Shown here piece by piece: positions 19,419-28,579 of a DNA stretch of 64,000 bases. The stretch spans positions 41,979 to 105,978 of the forward strand of contig NZ_KB889875.1 in assembly GCF_000372805.1 (NCBI RefSeq), in the 5' to 3' direction. Positions within the stretch are counted from its first letter, which is position 1; the number at the start of each line of letters is the position of its first letter. This stretch comes from Marinobacter gelidimuriae. Its GTDB lineage: Bacteria; Pseudomonadota; Gammaproteobacteria; Pseudomonadales; Oleiphilaceae. Both the position numbers and the translations under genes were made by a program. The notes below the pieces were generated by a model. That model was given only the letters and a program-made list of their open reading frames with translations. It did no database searches and was not told the origin of the DNA.

Positions 19419-20483
19419 CTAAAGAGCTTGTACTCGCTGAACCAGCATTTGGTTTACCGGTGTGGCAATCCCGTGGCGCTGCCCGCACTGCACAAGGTAA
19501 CCATTAATAAAATCGATCTCGGTTTTACGCCCTGCGTTTACATCCGCACGCATCGACGAGGTGTTACTGGCCGTGTTTTTGGCGATCGCCTCAATCCGCT
19601 CCCGCAGCGCTTGCGGGGTAGCACGCTCACCGGTATCGGTCTGCAGTAAAGCAGCGATTTCGGAGCATAGCCCGTCAATCGTCTGCCGATACAGCGGCGC
19701 ATCCACTATGGCGCCATTCGGGCAGTCCAGCAGTGCGGTAAACGCATTAATGCCGGCGTTGACCACCAGCTTTTGCCACAGCCGCGGCATAATATTGTTT
19801 TCGGCATGCACCCGTAACCCGGATTGTGTTAACTGCTGAACCACGAATTCCGTACAGGCATATGCAGAGTCTGTAAGCGGGCCCACCCAGGTATCTCCGA
19901 CTCCGGCATGCACCAACACATCCGGTTCTGGCCGGTTCGCACCCTCGGTGGTGCTGGCCGCCAAAATTGGCCGATCCGGCCAGCGCTCGGCCACTGCCTG
20001 CTGACGGCCCAAACCGTTCTGGAAAAGAACAACCGGCGTGTCTTCGGCAATATGCGGCAGCCAGCCCTCCATAGCTGAAAGCGTATCCCCGGCTTTGGTG
20101 GTAACAAGCAGTAAGCCGACATCGTCAGCGGACTCAATCCAGGGTAAACAGACACGGGTATGTTCGCTCCCAGAGCCTGGCGAAGCCGTCCGGAGGGCGC
20201 CCCCGAAACCTTGCGTAGCCATGGATGGCGAAGCAGAGCGTACAAGGACGTATTCACAGCGTGTTTCGGGGGCGCCCTCCGGACGGCTGATGCTCCCCCG
20301 ATGATCGAGTTCGTTTTCAGGCACAGTATTAGCAGATTCGATAATCTGACGCCCACGATCCAACCGCGGCAAAAACCCACAACGAAAAGACGGCAAAAGG
20401 GCGGCCCATAGCCGCCCCATTGAACCCGCACCAAGAATGGCGATCTGCCCGCCATCCCCGAAACGCTTAACGTCCACAGTCAC
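19419..20483 (-). CDS. panE: 2-dehydropantoate 2-reductase with an in-frame 42-residue repeat insertion
   Basis: NADPH-dependent ketopantoate reductase of pantothenate synthesis. The Rossmann start IAILGAGSMGRLWAALL, LLLVTTKAGDTLSAM, QNGLG and the C-terminal KLVVNAGINAFTAL are conserved. The protein is 354 aa, about 45 longer than usual, because a palindromic DNA element sits in frame and adds about 42 residues (roughly 65-106, including EGAPETRCEYVLV and FGGALRTASPGSG) between the nucleotide-binding strands. The insert is 126 bases, so the frame is kept; removing it restores ...ELDHRGSEHTRV.... GTG start at 20483, two bases after the valS stop. Whether the enzyme still folds is unknown. Confidence 0.88.
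   Translation of the reverse strand: MTVDVKRFGDGGQIAILGAGSMGRLWAALLPSFRCGFLPRLDRGRQIIESANTVPENELDHRGSISRPEGAPETRCEYVLVRSASPSMATQGFGGALRTASPGSGSEHTRVCLPWIESADDVGLLLVTTKAGDTLSAMEGWLPHIAEDTPVVLFQNGLGRQQAVAERWPDRPILAASTTEGANRPEPDVLVHAGVGDTWVGPLTDSAYACTEFVVQQLTQSGLRVHAENNIMPRLWQKLVVNAGINAFTALLDCPNGAIVDAPLYRQTIDGLCSEIAALLQTDTGERATPQALRERIEAIAKNTASNTSSMRADVNAGRKTEIDFINGYLVQCGQRHGIATPVNQMLVQRVQAL
20172..20297. repeat. 126-bp palindromic mobile repeat inside panE
   Basis: Two perfect 26-base inverted arms (20184-20209 and 20263-20288) enclose a 53-base spacer. The sequence GCTCCC occurs at 20166-20171 and again at 20292-20297, exactly 126 bases apart, and looks like a 6-base target duplication. All six-base and in-frame features agree with insertion of a small non-autonomous element (REP/MITE-like). 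The arm GC content is very high, so the mRNA should form a strong hairpin. No second copy occurs in this window. Confidence 0.8.
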
Positions 20484-20485
20484 GT

Positions 20486-23356
20486 CTACATGACCTCAAT
20501 GTCAGCACGCTGCTGCTGCAAACGCGCCAGATTGCTCTTAAACTCGGTCAACTTCTCCTGCTCCTTGGCAACAACCTCCGCCGGTGCCTTGGCGGTAAAC
20601 TTCTCATTGCCCAGCTTGCCTTCCAGCCGGCCAATTTCCTTACCCAGACGCTCCAGCTCTTTATCCAGTCGCTTAAGCTCTGCATTCTTGTCAATCAGGC
20701 CGGCCATAGGCACCAGCACTTCCATATCGCCTACCAGTTGCGTGGCGCTCATGGGTGCCTTGTCGCCCTCAAACCACGCCAGACTTTCCAGCTTCGCCAA
20801 CGAGCTTAAAAACTGGCGGTTCTCATTCATCCGGCGCTGGCCTTCCGCGCTGTCACCACGGAACAGCAGCGGAATCTTCTTCGCTGGAGAAATATTCATC
20901 TCGCCGCGAATATTGCGCACCGCCACAATCACGCCCTTTAGCCATTCAATATCCGCAACCGCCTGATCGTCTTGGCGGTTGCTATCAGCCTGCGGGAATG
21001 GCTGCAGCATAATGCTGTCACCGGATTTGCCGGCCAGCGGTGCAATGCGCTGCCAGATTTCCTCGGTGATGAACGGCATGATCGGGTGCGCCAGGCGCAA
21101 AACGGTTTCCAGCACGCGCACCAGTGTACGGCGGGTGCCACGCTTGGCTTCAGCACTGGCGCTGTCGTCACTCAGTGAAGGCTTGGACAGCTCCAGATAC
21201 CAGTCGCAGTATTCGTTCCAGATAAACTCGTACAGCGCCTGTGAGGCCAGATCAAAGCGGTACTGGTCCAAATGGCGGGCCACATCCTGCTCGCACTGCT
21301 GCAAAGCGCTGATAATCCAGCGGTCGGCCAGCGACAGTTCTACCGGCTCGCCGTTCACGCCGCAGTCTTCACCCTCGGTGTTCATCAGTACGTAACGGGC
21401 GGCGTTCCACAGCTTGTTGCAGAAGTTGCGGTAGCCTTCCAGACGCTTCATGTCCCAGTTGATGTCACGGCCGGTGGTGGCCATGGCCGCCAGGGTGAAA
21501 CGCAGGGCGTCGGTGCCGTGGGCCGAGATACCTTCAGGGAATTCCTTCTCGGTCTGCTTGGCAATTTTCTTCGCCAGCTTCGGCTGCATCAGGTTGCCGG
21601 TGCGTTTTTCCAGCAAGGGCGCCAGATCGATGCCGTCAATCATATCCAGCGGATCAATCACGTTGCCCTTGGATTTGGACATTTTTTCGCCGTTTTCGTC
21701 GCGGATCAGACCGGTAACGTAAACGGTTTTGAACGGAACCTGGGGTGTGCCGTCTTCATTTTTCATGAAGTGTGTGGTCATCATGATCATCCGCGCAACC
21801 CAGAAGAAAATGATGTCAAAGCCTGTCACCAGAACGTCTGTCGGATGAAAGGTCTTCAGCCGCTCGGTGATCTCCGGCCAGCCCAGAGTGCCAAATGTCC
21901 AAAGGGCAGAGCTGAACCAGGTGTCCAGAACGTCATCGTCCTGTTTTAGCGAAAAATCGGCTGCCAGACCGTGCTTCTGGCGCACATCGTCTTCACTGCG
22001 GCCCACGTAGATGTTGCCCTCGGCGTCGTACCAGGCCGGAATCCGGTGGCCCCACCACAGTTGGCGGGAAATACACCAATCTTGAATGTCGCGCATCCAG
22101 GAGAAGTACATGTTCTCGTATTGCTTGGGCACAAACTGGATGCGGCCTTCTTCAACCGCTTCAATGGCCGGCTTGGCCAGAGTTTTGGCATCGGCAAACC
22201 ATTGATCCGTCAGCATCGGCTCGATGATCAGGCCGGAACGGTCCCCACGGGGCACGCTCAATACATGGTCTTCCACCAGCTGAACCAGACCTGCGGCGTC
22301 CATATCAGCCACAATCTGCTTGCGCGCGTCTTCCCGGGTTAGGCCGGCGTAGGCGGCGGGAAGGGAAGCGTCCAGATCGGTATTTTCAGTGCCGTCGCTG
22401 TTGAATATTTCGGCTTGCGGACGGACGCAGGCGTCCTGCGTCAGCACGTTCATCATTGGCAGATTATTGCGTTTGCCCACGGCGTAGTCGTTAAAATCGT
22501 GAGCCGGGGTAATCTTCACGCAGCCAGAGCCCTTTTCCGGGTCGGCGTGGTGGTCGGCAATTACCGGAATACGGCGATTCACCAGCGGCAGCATGACAAA
22601 TTTGCCAATCAGGTGCTGATAGCGCTCGTCGTCCGGATGAACGGCTACGGCAGTGTCGCCCAGCATGGTTTCCGGGCGGGTGGTGGCAACAACCAGGTAA
22701 TCTTTACCATCCTGCGTAGTGGCACCGTCAGCCAGCGGATAGCGCAGATGCCAGAAGTAACCTTTCTCTTCCTTGTTCTCTACTTCCAGATCGGAAATCG
22801 CGGTGTGCAGCTTCGGATCCCAGTTCACCAGGCGCTTGCCACGATATACCAGGCCGTCTTCGTACAGGCGGACAAACACTTCCTGCACGGCCTTGTAGAA
22901 GCCGTCGTCCATCGTGAAGCGCTCGGTGTCCCAATCCACCGAGTTACCCAGTCTGCGCATCTGGTCGGTAATGGTGCCGCCAGACTCTTCCTTCCATTCC
23001 CAGATACGCTTAATGAACTCTTCACGGCCCAGATCGTGGCGGGTTTTGCCTTCTTCCGCAGCCAGTTTGCGCTCAACGACCATCTGGGTGGCTATGCCTG
23101 CGTGGTCACTGCCTACCTGCCACAGGGCGTTGTGGCCTTGCATGCGCTTGTAGCGGGTGAGGGTGTCCATAATGGTGTGCTGGAAGGCATGCCCCATGTG
23201 CAGGCTGCCGGTCACATTCGGTGGCGGAATAACGATGCTGTAAGACTCGCCCTCGCTTCCCTCTAACGTTTCCGAATGGGGCCGGAAGTAGCCTTTAGAT
23301 TCCCAGTTGTCGTACCACTGGCGCTCGATGTTTTCTGGCTGGTAGGTTTTTTCCAT
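20486..23356 (-). CDS. valS: Valyl-tRNA synthetase
   Basis: A 956-aa class I synthetase that charges tRNA-Val and edits mischarged threonine. The HIGH-type motif is HMGH at 53-56 in [15 protein letters not shown], and KMSKS lies near residue 560 ([14 protein letters not shown]). The C-terminal coiled coil ([22 protein letters not shown]) is complete. ATG 23356 gives the usual [15 protein letters not shown]; the longer frame upstream has no family counterpart. In most gammaproteobacteria valS follows holC in a pepA-holC-valS cluster; here about 13 kb of accessory DNA separates them, so valS needs its own promoter. Confidence 0.97.
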   Translation of the reverse strand: MEKTYQPENIERQWYDNWESKGYFRPHSETLEGSEGESYSIVIPPPNVTGSLHMGHAFQHTIMDTLTRYKRMQGHNALWQVGSDHAGIATQMVVERKLAAEEGKTRHDLGREEFIKRIWEWKEESGGTITDQMRRLGNSVDWDTERFTMDDGFYKAVQEVFVRLYEDGLVYRGKRLVNWDPKLHTAISDLEVENKEEKGYFWHLRYPLADGATTQDGKDYLVVATTRPETMLGDTAVAVHPDDERYQHLIGKFVMLPLVNRRIPVIADHHADPEKGSGCVKITPAHDFNDYAVGKRNNLPMMNVLTQDACVRPQAEIFNSDGTENTDLDASLPAAYAGLTREDARKQIVADMDAAGLVQLVEDHVLSVPRGDRSGLIIEPMLTDQWFADAKTLAKPAIEAVEEGRIQFVPKQYENMYFSWMRDIQDWCISRQLWWGHRIPAWYDAEGNIYVGRSEDDVRQKHGLAADFSLKQDDDVLDTWFSSALWTFGTLGWPEITERLKTFHPTDVLVTGFDIIFFWVARMIMMTTHFMKNEDGTPQVPFKTVYVTGLIRDENGEKMSKSKGNVIDPLDMIDGIDLAPLLEKRTGNLMQPKLAKKIAKQTEKEFPEGISAHGTDALRFTLAAMATTGRDINWDMKRLEGYRNFCNKLWNAARYVLMNTEGEDCGVNGEPVELSLADRWIISALQQCEQDVARHLDQYRFDLASQALYEFIWNEYCDWYLELSKPSLSDDSASAEAKRGTRRTLVRVLETVLRLAHPIMPFITEEIWQRIAPLAGKSGDSIMLQPFPQADSNRQDDQAVADIEWLKGVIVAVRNIRGEMNISPAKKIPLLFRGDSAEGQRRMNENRQFLSSLAKLESLAWFEGDKAPMSATQLVGDMEVLVPMAGLIDKNAELKRLDKELERLGKEIGRLEGKLGNEKFTAKAPAEVVAKEQEKLTEFKSNLARLQQQRADIEVM

Positions 23357-23410
23357 GGGTTTTTGCTGGTGACCGTATTGGTGAATTCGAGAGGAGATTT
23401 TAGTGGGATG

Positions 23411-23440
23411 ATTATACATGGTCGCCCGTGGTCGGGCCAT
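23411..23440 (-). promoter_or_regulatory. Candidate valS promoter
   Basis: On the minus strand a perfect TATAAT -10 lies at 23411-23416, 55 bases before the valS ATG. No good TTGACA is found at 16-18 bases from it, so the -35 is weak or activator-assisted. It would explain how valS is transcribed once separated from holC. Confidence 0.4.
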
Positions 23441-23551
23441 GGAGTGGGGGTTTCAGCTTAGCTTTGAGGCGTTTCCTGGCCATTTCATTTTTTTACACAG
23501 TTCACCCGTTTCCTCCCGGCTTTTACACTCTATTCCCCAGCTGATAGACCG

Positions 23552-23572
23552 ATGCGACACTATGTGTCGCAT
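23552..23572. promoter_or_regulatory. Island operator copy 1 (TGCGACA-N5-TGTCGCA)
   Basis: Perfect inverted repeat with 9-base arms (ATGCGACAC, 3-base centre, GTGTCGCAT), 37 bases before the 73-aa gene. The 19-base core at 23553-23571 is the same as in copies 2 and 3. A weak TTTACA at 23522-23527 lies upstream, placing the repeat near a possible transcription start, where a bound repressor would block transcription. Confidence 0.75.
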
Positions 23573-23608
23573 ATCCGTTTTAAGATGGATTCAGTAAAGG
23601 AGGCCCAT

Positions 23609-23830
23609 ATGAGCAAACGTAGGAAAGATGAAGCCTTGCCTGAAGTTCTCTGGATAGTGGCATACATCGATCACATGACTCCATCCGACAGCTTCGACAG
23701 CGAAGAAATGCCCCGAGAACAAGCCGAAGCACGCTACGCTGAATTAACTAAAAACGGCACGCGCAAAACTTTAAAAGACAAAAATGCTGCGAGTTATTAT
23801 CAGCTGCGACAACAAAGGAGCGCCAAATGA
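23609..23830 (+). CDS. Small hypothetical protein, first gene of island operon
   Basis: Not recognised. A 73-aa charged protein starting at ATG 23609 (MSKRRKDEALPEVLW) behind a strong AAAGGAGG site; an upstream ATG at 23552 would start inside the palindrome and is rejected. The sequence is hydrophilic, with PREQAEARYAELTKNGTRKTL in the middle and a basic C-terminus (YYQLRQQRSAK). Its stop overlaps the next start (ATGA). The operator-like inverted repeat just upstream suggests control by the island's WYL regulator. Confidence 0.6.
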   Translation: MSKRRKDEALPEVLWIVAYIDHMTPSDSFDSEEMPREQAEARYAELTKNGTRKTLKDKNAASYYQLRQQRSAK

Positions 23831-24093
23831 ATATGCCGCTTACCACCGAGCAAATCTCCAAAGCCTTGTTTGAAAGCGACCCAATGAACACCTGCTGCAA
23901 GGAAAATGACTGTTTCGACGAATATGACCTTATAGCCGCAGACGTAGCAGAGAGTCTTGAGGCCGGGGCAGCCCTGAACGACGCACTGGCCGAAGCCATC
24001 AACGAATGGTTTTACGACGGCGAAGAGCTGCCAAAAAGCGAGTCGATCGTTGAACCGACAATTGAGAGGCTACAGCAGGCGGACTCCCCATGA
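23827..24093 (+). CDS. Small acidic hypothetical protein
   Basis: An 88-aa acidic protein. The segment DPMNTCCKENDCFDEYDLIA, with three clustered cysteines and an acidic DEYD, recalls the small DUF1871-like proteins, a weak resemblance only. It overlaps both neighbours by 4 bases (ATGA on each side), so the three genes 23609-24728 are translated as a unit. No catalytic motif or membrane segment is visible. The CC-x4-C spacing could bind metal. Confidence 0.55.
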   Translation: MNMPLTTEQISKALFESDPMNTCCKENDCFDEYDLIAADVAESLEAGAALNDALAEAINEWFYDGEELPKSESIVEPTIERLQQADSP

Positions 24094-24728
24094 TCGACAA
24101 CTTTAGAGCAGACTTAGTTTTGAAGGTTAACGAATCGGAATGGTCTCGCGAAGCCATTCTCAAAAAAATGGGATATCACAAACCGTCAGCGACTAATCTC
24201 GAACGCCTGCAAAAGGTGTTGAGCAGCCCAACCTTAGGGCTGGACGTTGGCGGCTATGATCTGAGATACCAGAGCCATGAATTCGTTCACGAGCTGTGCC
24301 GGGCGCTAGAGTTGCCTTTGGCTGAATGCGACGCCAATATCGCTCGTATTAAACACCAGACCGACGATGACCGAGCTTCATTCAAGCCTTATCTGTGGGT
24401 AGATACCGATTTTAAACGTGAAAACCAGCGTGTGTTTGTGTTGGCGGCTCTTGAAAGCAGGCGTTATCTAGGGTTCCCTAGATGGCTTTTAAGGCTCACC
24501 CCGGAGCAGCAACTTGTTCAAGCGCAAGAGTTGGTACAGGAACATATGCAAGAAACGGAAGGTGAGTTGCTGATCTGGGGAACGATCAAGCGGTACTGGT
24601 TTTTTTATGCGCCCAATCGCAGTTATTGGCTGGCACCAGACGGCGAAATTATTGCCAAAAACGAGGGGGCAGTGAGTAATCAGGCGGCCAGTCCAATAAT
24701 TGATGCCATGAACAAAGCCCTTTTATAA
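24090..24728 (+). CDS. Hypothetical 212-aa protein of the island operon
   Basis: Not recognised. A soluble 212-aa protein. The N-terminal 75 residues (LKVNESEWSREAILKKMGYH, then LGLDVGGYDLRYQSHEFVHE) look helical and could be a small nucleic-acid or protein-binding module. The C-terminal part has LLIWGTIKRYWFFYAPNRSY, a possible beta-rich domain. It starts by a 4-base overlap and ends the tight three-gene unit; a 100-base gap follows before the phosphoesterase gene. No toxin, nuclease or transferase motif could be identified. Confidence 0.55.
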   Translation: MIDNFRADLVLKVNESEWSREAILKKMGYHKPSATNLERLQKVLSSPTLGLDVGGYDLRYQSHEFVHELCRALELPLAECDANIARIKHQTDDDRASFKPYLWVDTDFKRENQRVFVLAALESRRYLGFPRWLLRLTPEQQLVQAQELVQEHMQETEGELLIWGTIKRYWFFYAPNRSYWLAPDGEIIAKNEGAVSNQAASPIIDAMNKALL

Positions 24729-24828
24729 ATGAAAAGTAAGCCTGAGCTGTCAGATCTTCGCTATTACCAATCTGGTCGGAGAACTGGCAGAGCTAACTAA
24801 CAAAATGACACTTCATGGAGGAATGACT

Positions 24829-25758
24829 ATGTATGATCTCATCGGCGATATTCACGGCTACGCCACAGAGCTGAAGGCGTTGCTCGCGAAAATGGATTAC
24901 CAAGAAATTGATGGCGTATGGCAGCACCCTGAGCGCAGGGTGATCTTTCTGGGTGATTTTGTGGATCGTGGGCCAGAGCAGGTAGAAACCGTGAACATCG
25001 CCCACAATATGGTCAAAAACAAAAAAGCGTTGGCAGTGATGGGCAATCATGAGTTTAACGCCGTTGCCTGGGCCACTCCAGACCCGAAATATCCTGGTGA
25101 GTTTCTACGCTCCCATGACGACAAGAACCAGGATCAGCATCAAGCGTTTCTGGACCAAGTAGGTGAGGGCAGTGACCTGCACAAAAGTATGATTAGATGG
25201 TTTAAAACTCTGCCGGTATATCTCGACCTGCCCGAATTGCGAGTGGTGCACGCCTGCTGGCACCCAAAGTACCTGAAAACCGTTGGCTCGTTAACGGATT
25301 GCAAGAACCGACTTTTGCCCGAAGCGTGGGAAGCCAGCAGCCGCAAAGGCAGCGAAGCCTACGACACGATTGAAACCCTGCTTAAAGGCCTCGAAATCAC
25401 CTTGCCACCGGGGCACTACTTTCTCGATAAAGAGAAAAATGAACGTACAAATGTACGCGCTCAATGGTGGCGAACAGAAAAACTGACCTACCGCGATCTT
25501 GCCATGGTGCCGGGTTCAGAAATTGAAAAGATTCCCCATACCCCGATTGAGGCACACATTCTTCCCGGTTATGACGGCGTCAAGCCGGTATTTGTTGGTC
25601 ACTACTGGCTGAAAGGTGAGCCTGGTCCGTTGACTGATCACATTGCCTGTTTGGATTACAGCGTGGCGGGAAACAGTGACGGGAAGCTGTGTGCGTATCG
25701 TTTTAATAACGATTCTAAAATTGAGCCGAACAGATTTGTTTGGGTCAATCGTTATTAG
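24829..25758 (+). CDS. Calcineurin-like metallophosphoesterase (PrpE/ApaH-like)
   Basis: The 309-aa protein has the metallophosphatase signatures GDIHG (residues 6-10), GDFVDRGP and GNHEF, and further histidine motifs (VVHACWHP and FVGHYWLKG). This resembles the PrpE and symmetrical ApaH-like phosphatases acting on dinucleoside polyphosphates or phosphoproteins; the substrate cannot be told. ATG 24829 was chosen because GGAGGA at 24817-24822 stands 6 bases ahead; the ATG at 24823 would be too close. It lies between the small genes and hsdM and may be cotranscribed with either. A nucleotide-cleaving enzyme beside ADP-ribosylglycohydrolases is suggestive. Confidence 0.85.
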   Translation: MYDLIGDIHGYATELKALLAKMDYQEIDGVWQHPERRVIFLGDFVDRGPEQVETVNIAHNMVKNKKALAVMGNHEFNAVAWATPDPKYPGEFLRSHDDKNQDQHQAFLDQVGEGSDLHKSMIRWFKTLPVYLDLPELRVVHACWHPKYLKTVGSLTDCKNRLLPEAWEASSRKGSEAYDTIETLLKGLEITLPPGHYFLDKEKNERTNVRAQWWRTEKLTYRDLAMVPGSEIEKIPHTPIEAHILPGYDGVKPVFVGHYWLKGEPGPLTDHIACLDYSVAGNSDGKLCAYRFNNDSKIEPNRFVWVNRY

Positions 25759-25847
25759 CGCTGAGCAATTTCCGGGGAGCATCTCGTATAATTCCAAGTG
25801 GATTTCGAGCCGATAGCGACTTAAAACGTATTCAACAGGAAAGTAAA

Positions 25848-27404
25848 ATGACGAGTACCCACCAACGCGCCGCCCTGCAACGCCAAATCTGGCAAATTGC
25901 CAATAATGTAAGAGGCTCAGTGGATGGCTGGGATTTTAAGCAGTACGTACTCGGCACCCTGTTTTACCGCTTTATCAGTGAAAACTTCGCCAGTTACATT
26001 GAAGCCGGTGACGACAGTATCCACTACGCAGAGCTGCCTGATAGCGTCATCACCAACGACATCAAAGACGACGCGATTAAAACTAAGGGCTATTTTATTT
26101 ACCCAAGTGAGCTGTTTGCCAACATCGCCAAGGGTGCGAATAACAACGAGAGCCTAAACACCGACCTTGCTGCCATTTTTGCCGCCATTGAAAGTTCTGC
26201 CAATGGCTACCCCTCTGAGCCGGACATCAAAGGCCTGTTTGCCGACTTTGACACCACCAGCAACCGCCTCGGTAATACGGTAAAAGACAAAAACTCCCGT
26301 TTGGCTGCTGTACTCAAGGGCGTAGCCGGGCTTGATTTTGGTGACTTTGAAGGCAGTCACATCGACTTGTTTGGCGATGCTTACGAATTCCTGATCTCCA
26401 ACTATGCCGCCAATGCCGGTAAATCTGGCGGCGAGTTTTTCACCCCACAGCATGTGTCTAGGTTGATTGCCCAGCTCGCCATGCACAAGCAAACCAGCGT
26501 CAATAAAATTTATGACCCCGCGTGCGGTTCGGGTTCCTTGCTGCTGCAAGCCAAAAAGCACTTCGATGCCCATATTATTAAAGACGGCTTTTGGGGGCAG
26601 GAGATCAACCACACCACCTACAACCTTGCCCGTATGAACATGTTTTTGCATAACATCAACTACGACAAGTTTAACATGCAGCTGGGCAATACCCTGACCA
26701 GCCCGCACTTTGCCGATGACAAACCCTTTGATGCCATCGTCTCTAACCCGCCTTACTCGGTAAAGTGGATAGGCTCAGACGACCCTACGCTGATCAACGA
26801 CGACCGCTTTGCCCCAGCGGGTGTGCTTGCGCCCAAATCCAAGGCCGACTTTGCCTTTGTGCTACACGCACTCAGCTACCTTTCCAGCAAAGGCCGCGCT
26901 GCCATTGTTTGCTTTCCCGGCATTTTTTACCGAGGCGGTGCAGAGAAGAAAATCCGCCAATACTTAATTGATAACAACTATGTCGAAACGGTGATTTCCC
27001 TCGCACCCAACCTGTTTTTTGGCACCACCATTGCGGTGACCATACTGGTGCTGTCCAAACACAAAACCGATACAACTACTCAGTTTATCGATGCCAGCGG
27101 CCTGTTTAAAAAAGAAACCAACACCAACACCCTTACCGATGACCACATCAAACAGATTATGCAGGTGTTCGATAGCAAAGCGAATACTGAACACTTCGCT
27201 AGATCAGTGCCTTTTGAAGAAGTCGCCGCCAACGACTACAATCTGTCGGTGAGCAGTTATGTTGAAACCAAAGACAATCGTGAAGTAGTGGATATTACCC
27301 AACTCAATGCCGAGTTAAAAACTACCCTCGCCAAAATCAATCAGCTGCGTGCGGATATTGATGCCATCGTTGCCGAGGTAGAAGGCGATGAGGTTGAGGA
27401 ATGA
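25848..27404 (+). CDS. hsdM: Type I restriction-modification methyltransferase subunit HsdM
   Basis: A 518-aa N6-adenine methylase subunit. The SAM-binding [12 protein letters not shown] and catalytic NPPY (near residue 300, VSNPPYSV) are intact, as is the N-terminal helical domain ([26 protein letters not shown]). Length and N-terminus resemble the EcoR124 (type IC) HsdM of about 520 aa. ATG 25848 follows CAGGAAAG; a longer frame upstream is not family-like. Its stop overlaps hsdS by 4 bases. With HsdS it makes the modification enzyme and with HsdR the nuclease. Confidence 0.95.
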   Translation: MTSTHQRAALQRQIWQIANNVRGSVDGWDFKQYVLGTLFYRFISENFASYIEAGDDSIHYAELPDSVITNDIKDDAIKTKGYFIYPSELFANIAKGANNNESLNTDLAAIFAAIESSANGYPSEPDIKGLFADFDTTSNRLGNTVKDKNSRLAAVLKGVAGLDFGDFEGSHIDLFGDAYEFLISNYAANAGKSGGEFFTPQHVSRLIAQLAMHKQTSVNKIYDPACGSGSLLLQAKKHFDAHIIKDGFWGQEINHTTYNLARMNMFLHNINYDKFNMQLGNTLTSPHFADDKPFDAIVSNPPYSVKWIGSDDPTLINDDRFAPAGVLAPKSKADFAFVLHALSYLSSKGRAAIVCFPGIFYRGGAEKKIRQYLIDNNYVETVISLAPNLFFGTTIAVTILVLSKHKTDTTTQFIDASGLFKKETNTNTLTDDHIKQIMQVFDSKANTEHFARSVPFEEVAANDYNLSVSSYVETKDNREVVDITQLNAELKTTLAKINQLRADIDAIVAEVEGDEVEE

Positions 27405-28567
27405 GCAGTATGAGTTATATGGAAAAACTGCTGGATGGGATTGAGGTTGAGTGGAAGGCGTTGGGGGCTGTTACGAGAATCAAAACAGGCCAATCAGTAA
27501 ATAAGCAAATGATTTCAGACAACCCTGGTGAGTATCCAGTAATTAACAGTGGGCGCGAACCGCTTGGTTTTATCAACGAGTGGAATACTGATAGTGACCC
27601 GATTGGTGTAACAACACGAGGAGCAGGAGTCGGGTCAATCACGTGGCAAGAAGGTAAATACTTCCGCGGAAACTTGAATTATTCAATAACGATCAATCGC
27701 AATCAAAAAATTAGCATCAGATATCTGTATCATCTATTGCTCGAAATGCAGTCAGAAATACGAGCATTATGTACATTTGATGGCATTCCGGCTTTAAATG
27801 CTGGCAACCTAAAGGAACTGCTAATCCCTATCCCATGCCCTGAAAACCCAGAAAAATCACTGGAAATCCAAGCCGAAATAGTCCGCATTTTGGACACTTT
27901 CACCGAGCTGACCACCGAGCTGACCACCGAGCTGACCGCCCGCAAAAAACAATACCGCTACTACCGCGACCAGTTGTTGAATTTTGAAGAAGGCGAAGTG
28001 GAACGGAAGACTTTGGGGGAGGTATTTTATATTTTAGCTGGTGGTGATGCACCTAAAGCTGCATTGTCAGATATAGAAACTGAAGAGTTTAATGTCCCTA
28101 TCCTATCTAATGGCATAGGTGATAGATCTTTATACGGGTGGACTAACAAAGCTAAAATTGAAAAGCCGAGTCTCACGATATCTGCAAGAGGCACTATAGG
28201 ATGGACTAGCTTTCGAGATAAACCATTCTTCCCTATAGTTCGTTTACTTGTACTAACACAGAAAGTTGAATTAAATATAAAGTATGCGTATTACTTTATG
28301 AAAAGTATCGAAGATGATTATAATGTGCCTCAAAATGGTATTCCTCAACTTACCAAACCAATGGTAACGGATATAGGTTTTCCCATCCCAGACCTCGCCG
28401 AACAAGACCGCATCGTCGCCATCTTGGACAAATTCGACGCGCTGACTAACTCCATCAGCGAGGGCTTGCCCCGCGAAATTCAACTGCGCCAAAAACAATA
28501 TGAATACTATCGCGATCTGCTGTTGAGCTTTCCCAAGCCTGAAGCCGGAACCGCTGTTAATACATAA
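27401..28567 (+). CDS. hsdS: Type I restriction-modification specificity subunit HsdS
   Basis: The 388-aa subunit has two target-recognition domains, about 10-155 and 205-340, each followed by a helical spacer ending in a QKQYxYYRDxLL-type sequence ([15 protein letters not shown] and [15 protein letters not shown]). The central spacer carries TELT repeated three times (12-base DNA repeats, separate entry), as in EcoR124 enzymes, where repeat number sets the spacing of the bipartite target. Its target is not predictable. The second recognition domain (about 28010-28390) is clearly richer in A+T than its surroundings, typical of exchanged specificity domains. Confidence 0.93.
   Translation: MSSMSYMEKLLDGIEVEWKALGAVTRIKTGQSVNKQMISDNPGEYPVINSGREPLGFINEWNTDSDPIGVTTRGAGVGSITWQEGKYFRGNLNYSITINRNQKISIRYLYHLLLEMQSEIRALCTFDGIPALNAGNLKELLIPIPCPENPEKSLEIQAEIVRILDTFTELTTELTTELTARKKQYRYYRDQLLNFEEGEVERKTLGEVFYILAGGDAPKAALSDIETEEFNVPILSNGIGDRSLYGWTNKAKIEKPSLTISARGTIGWTSFRDKPFFPIVRLLVLTQKVELNIKYAYYFMKSIEDDYNVPQNGIPQLTKPMVTDIGFPIPDLAEQDRIVAILDKFDALTNSISEGLPREIQLRQKQYEYYRDLLLSFPKPEAGTAVNT
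27901..27936 (+). repeat. Three exact 12-base tandem repeats in the hsdS spacer
   Basis: CACCGAGCTGAC is repeated three times without change at 27901-27912, 27913-27924 and 27925-27936, encoding (TEL T)-type units in the central spacer of HsdS. In the EcoR124I/EcoR124II pair, two versus three such TAEL repeats change the number of unspecified bases in the recognition sequence. Slippage or recombination here could therefore change specificity by 4 residues per unit. Confidence 0.9.
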
Positions 28568-28579
28568 GGAAGGAACCCT

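Noticed and set aside
23552..23608. ATG 23552 as the start of the first island gene
   Set aside because: It lies within the palindrome with no ribosome site, whereas ATG 23609 has AAAGGAGG at proper spacing.
24729..24800. A 23-codon frame from ATG 24729 between the 212-aa gene and the phosphoesterase
   Set aside because: No ribosome site and no coding signal; treated as untranslated spacer.
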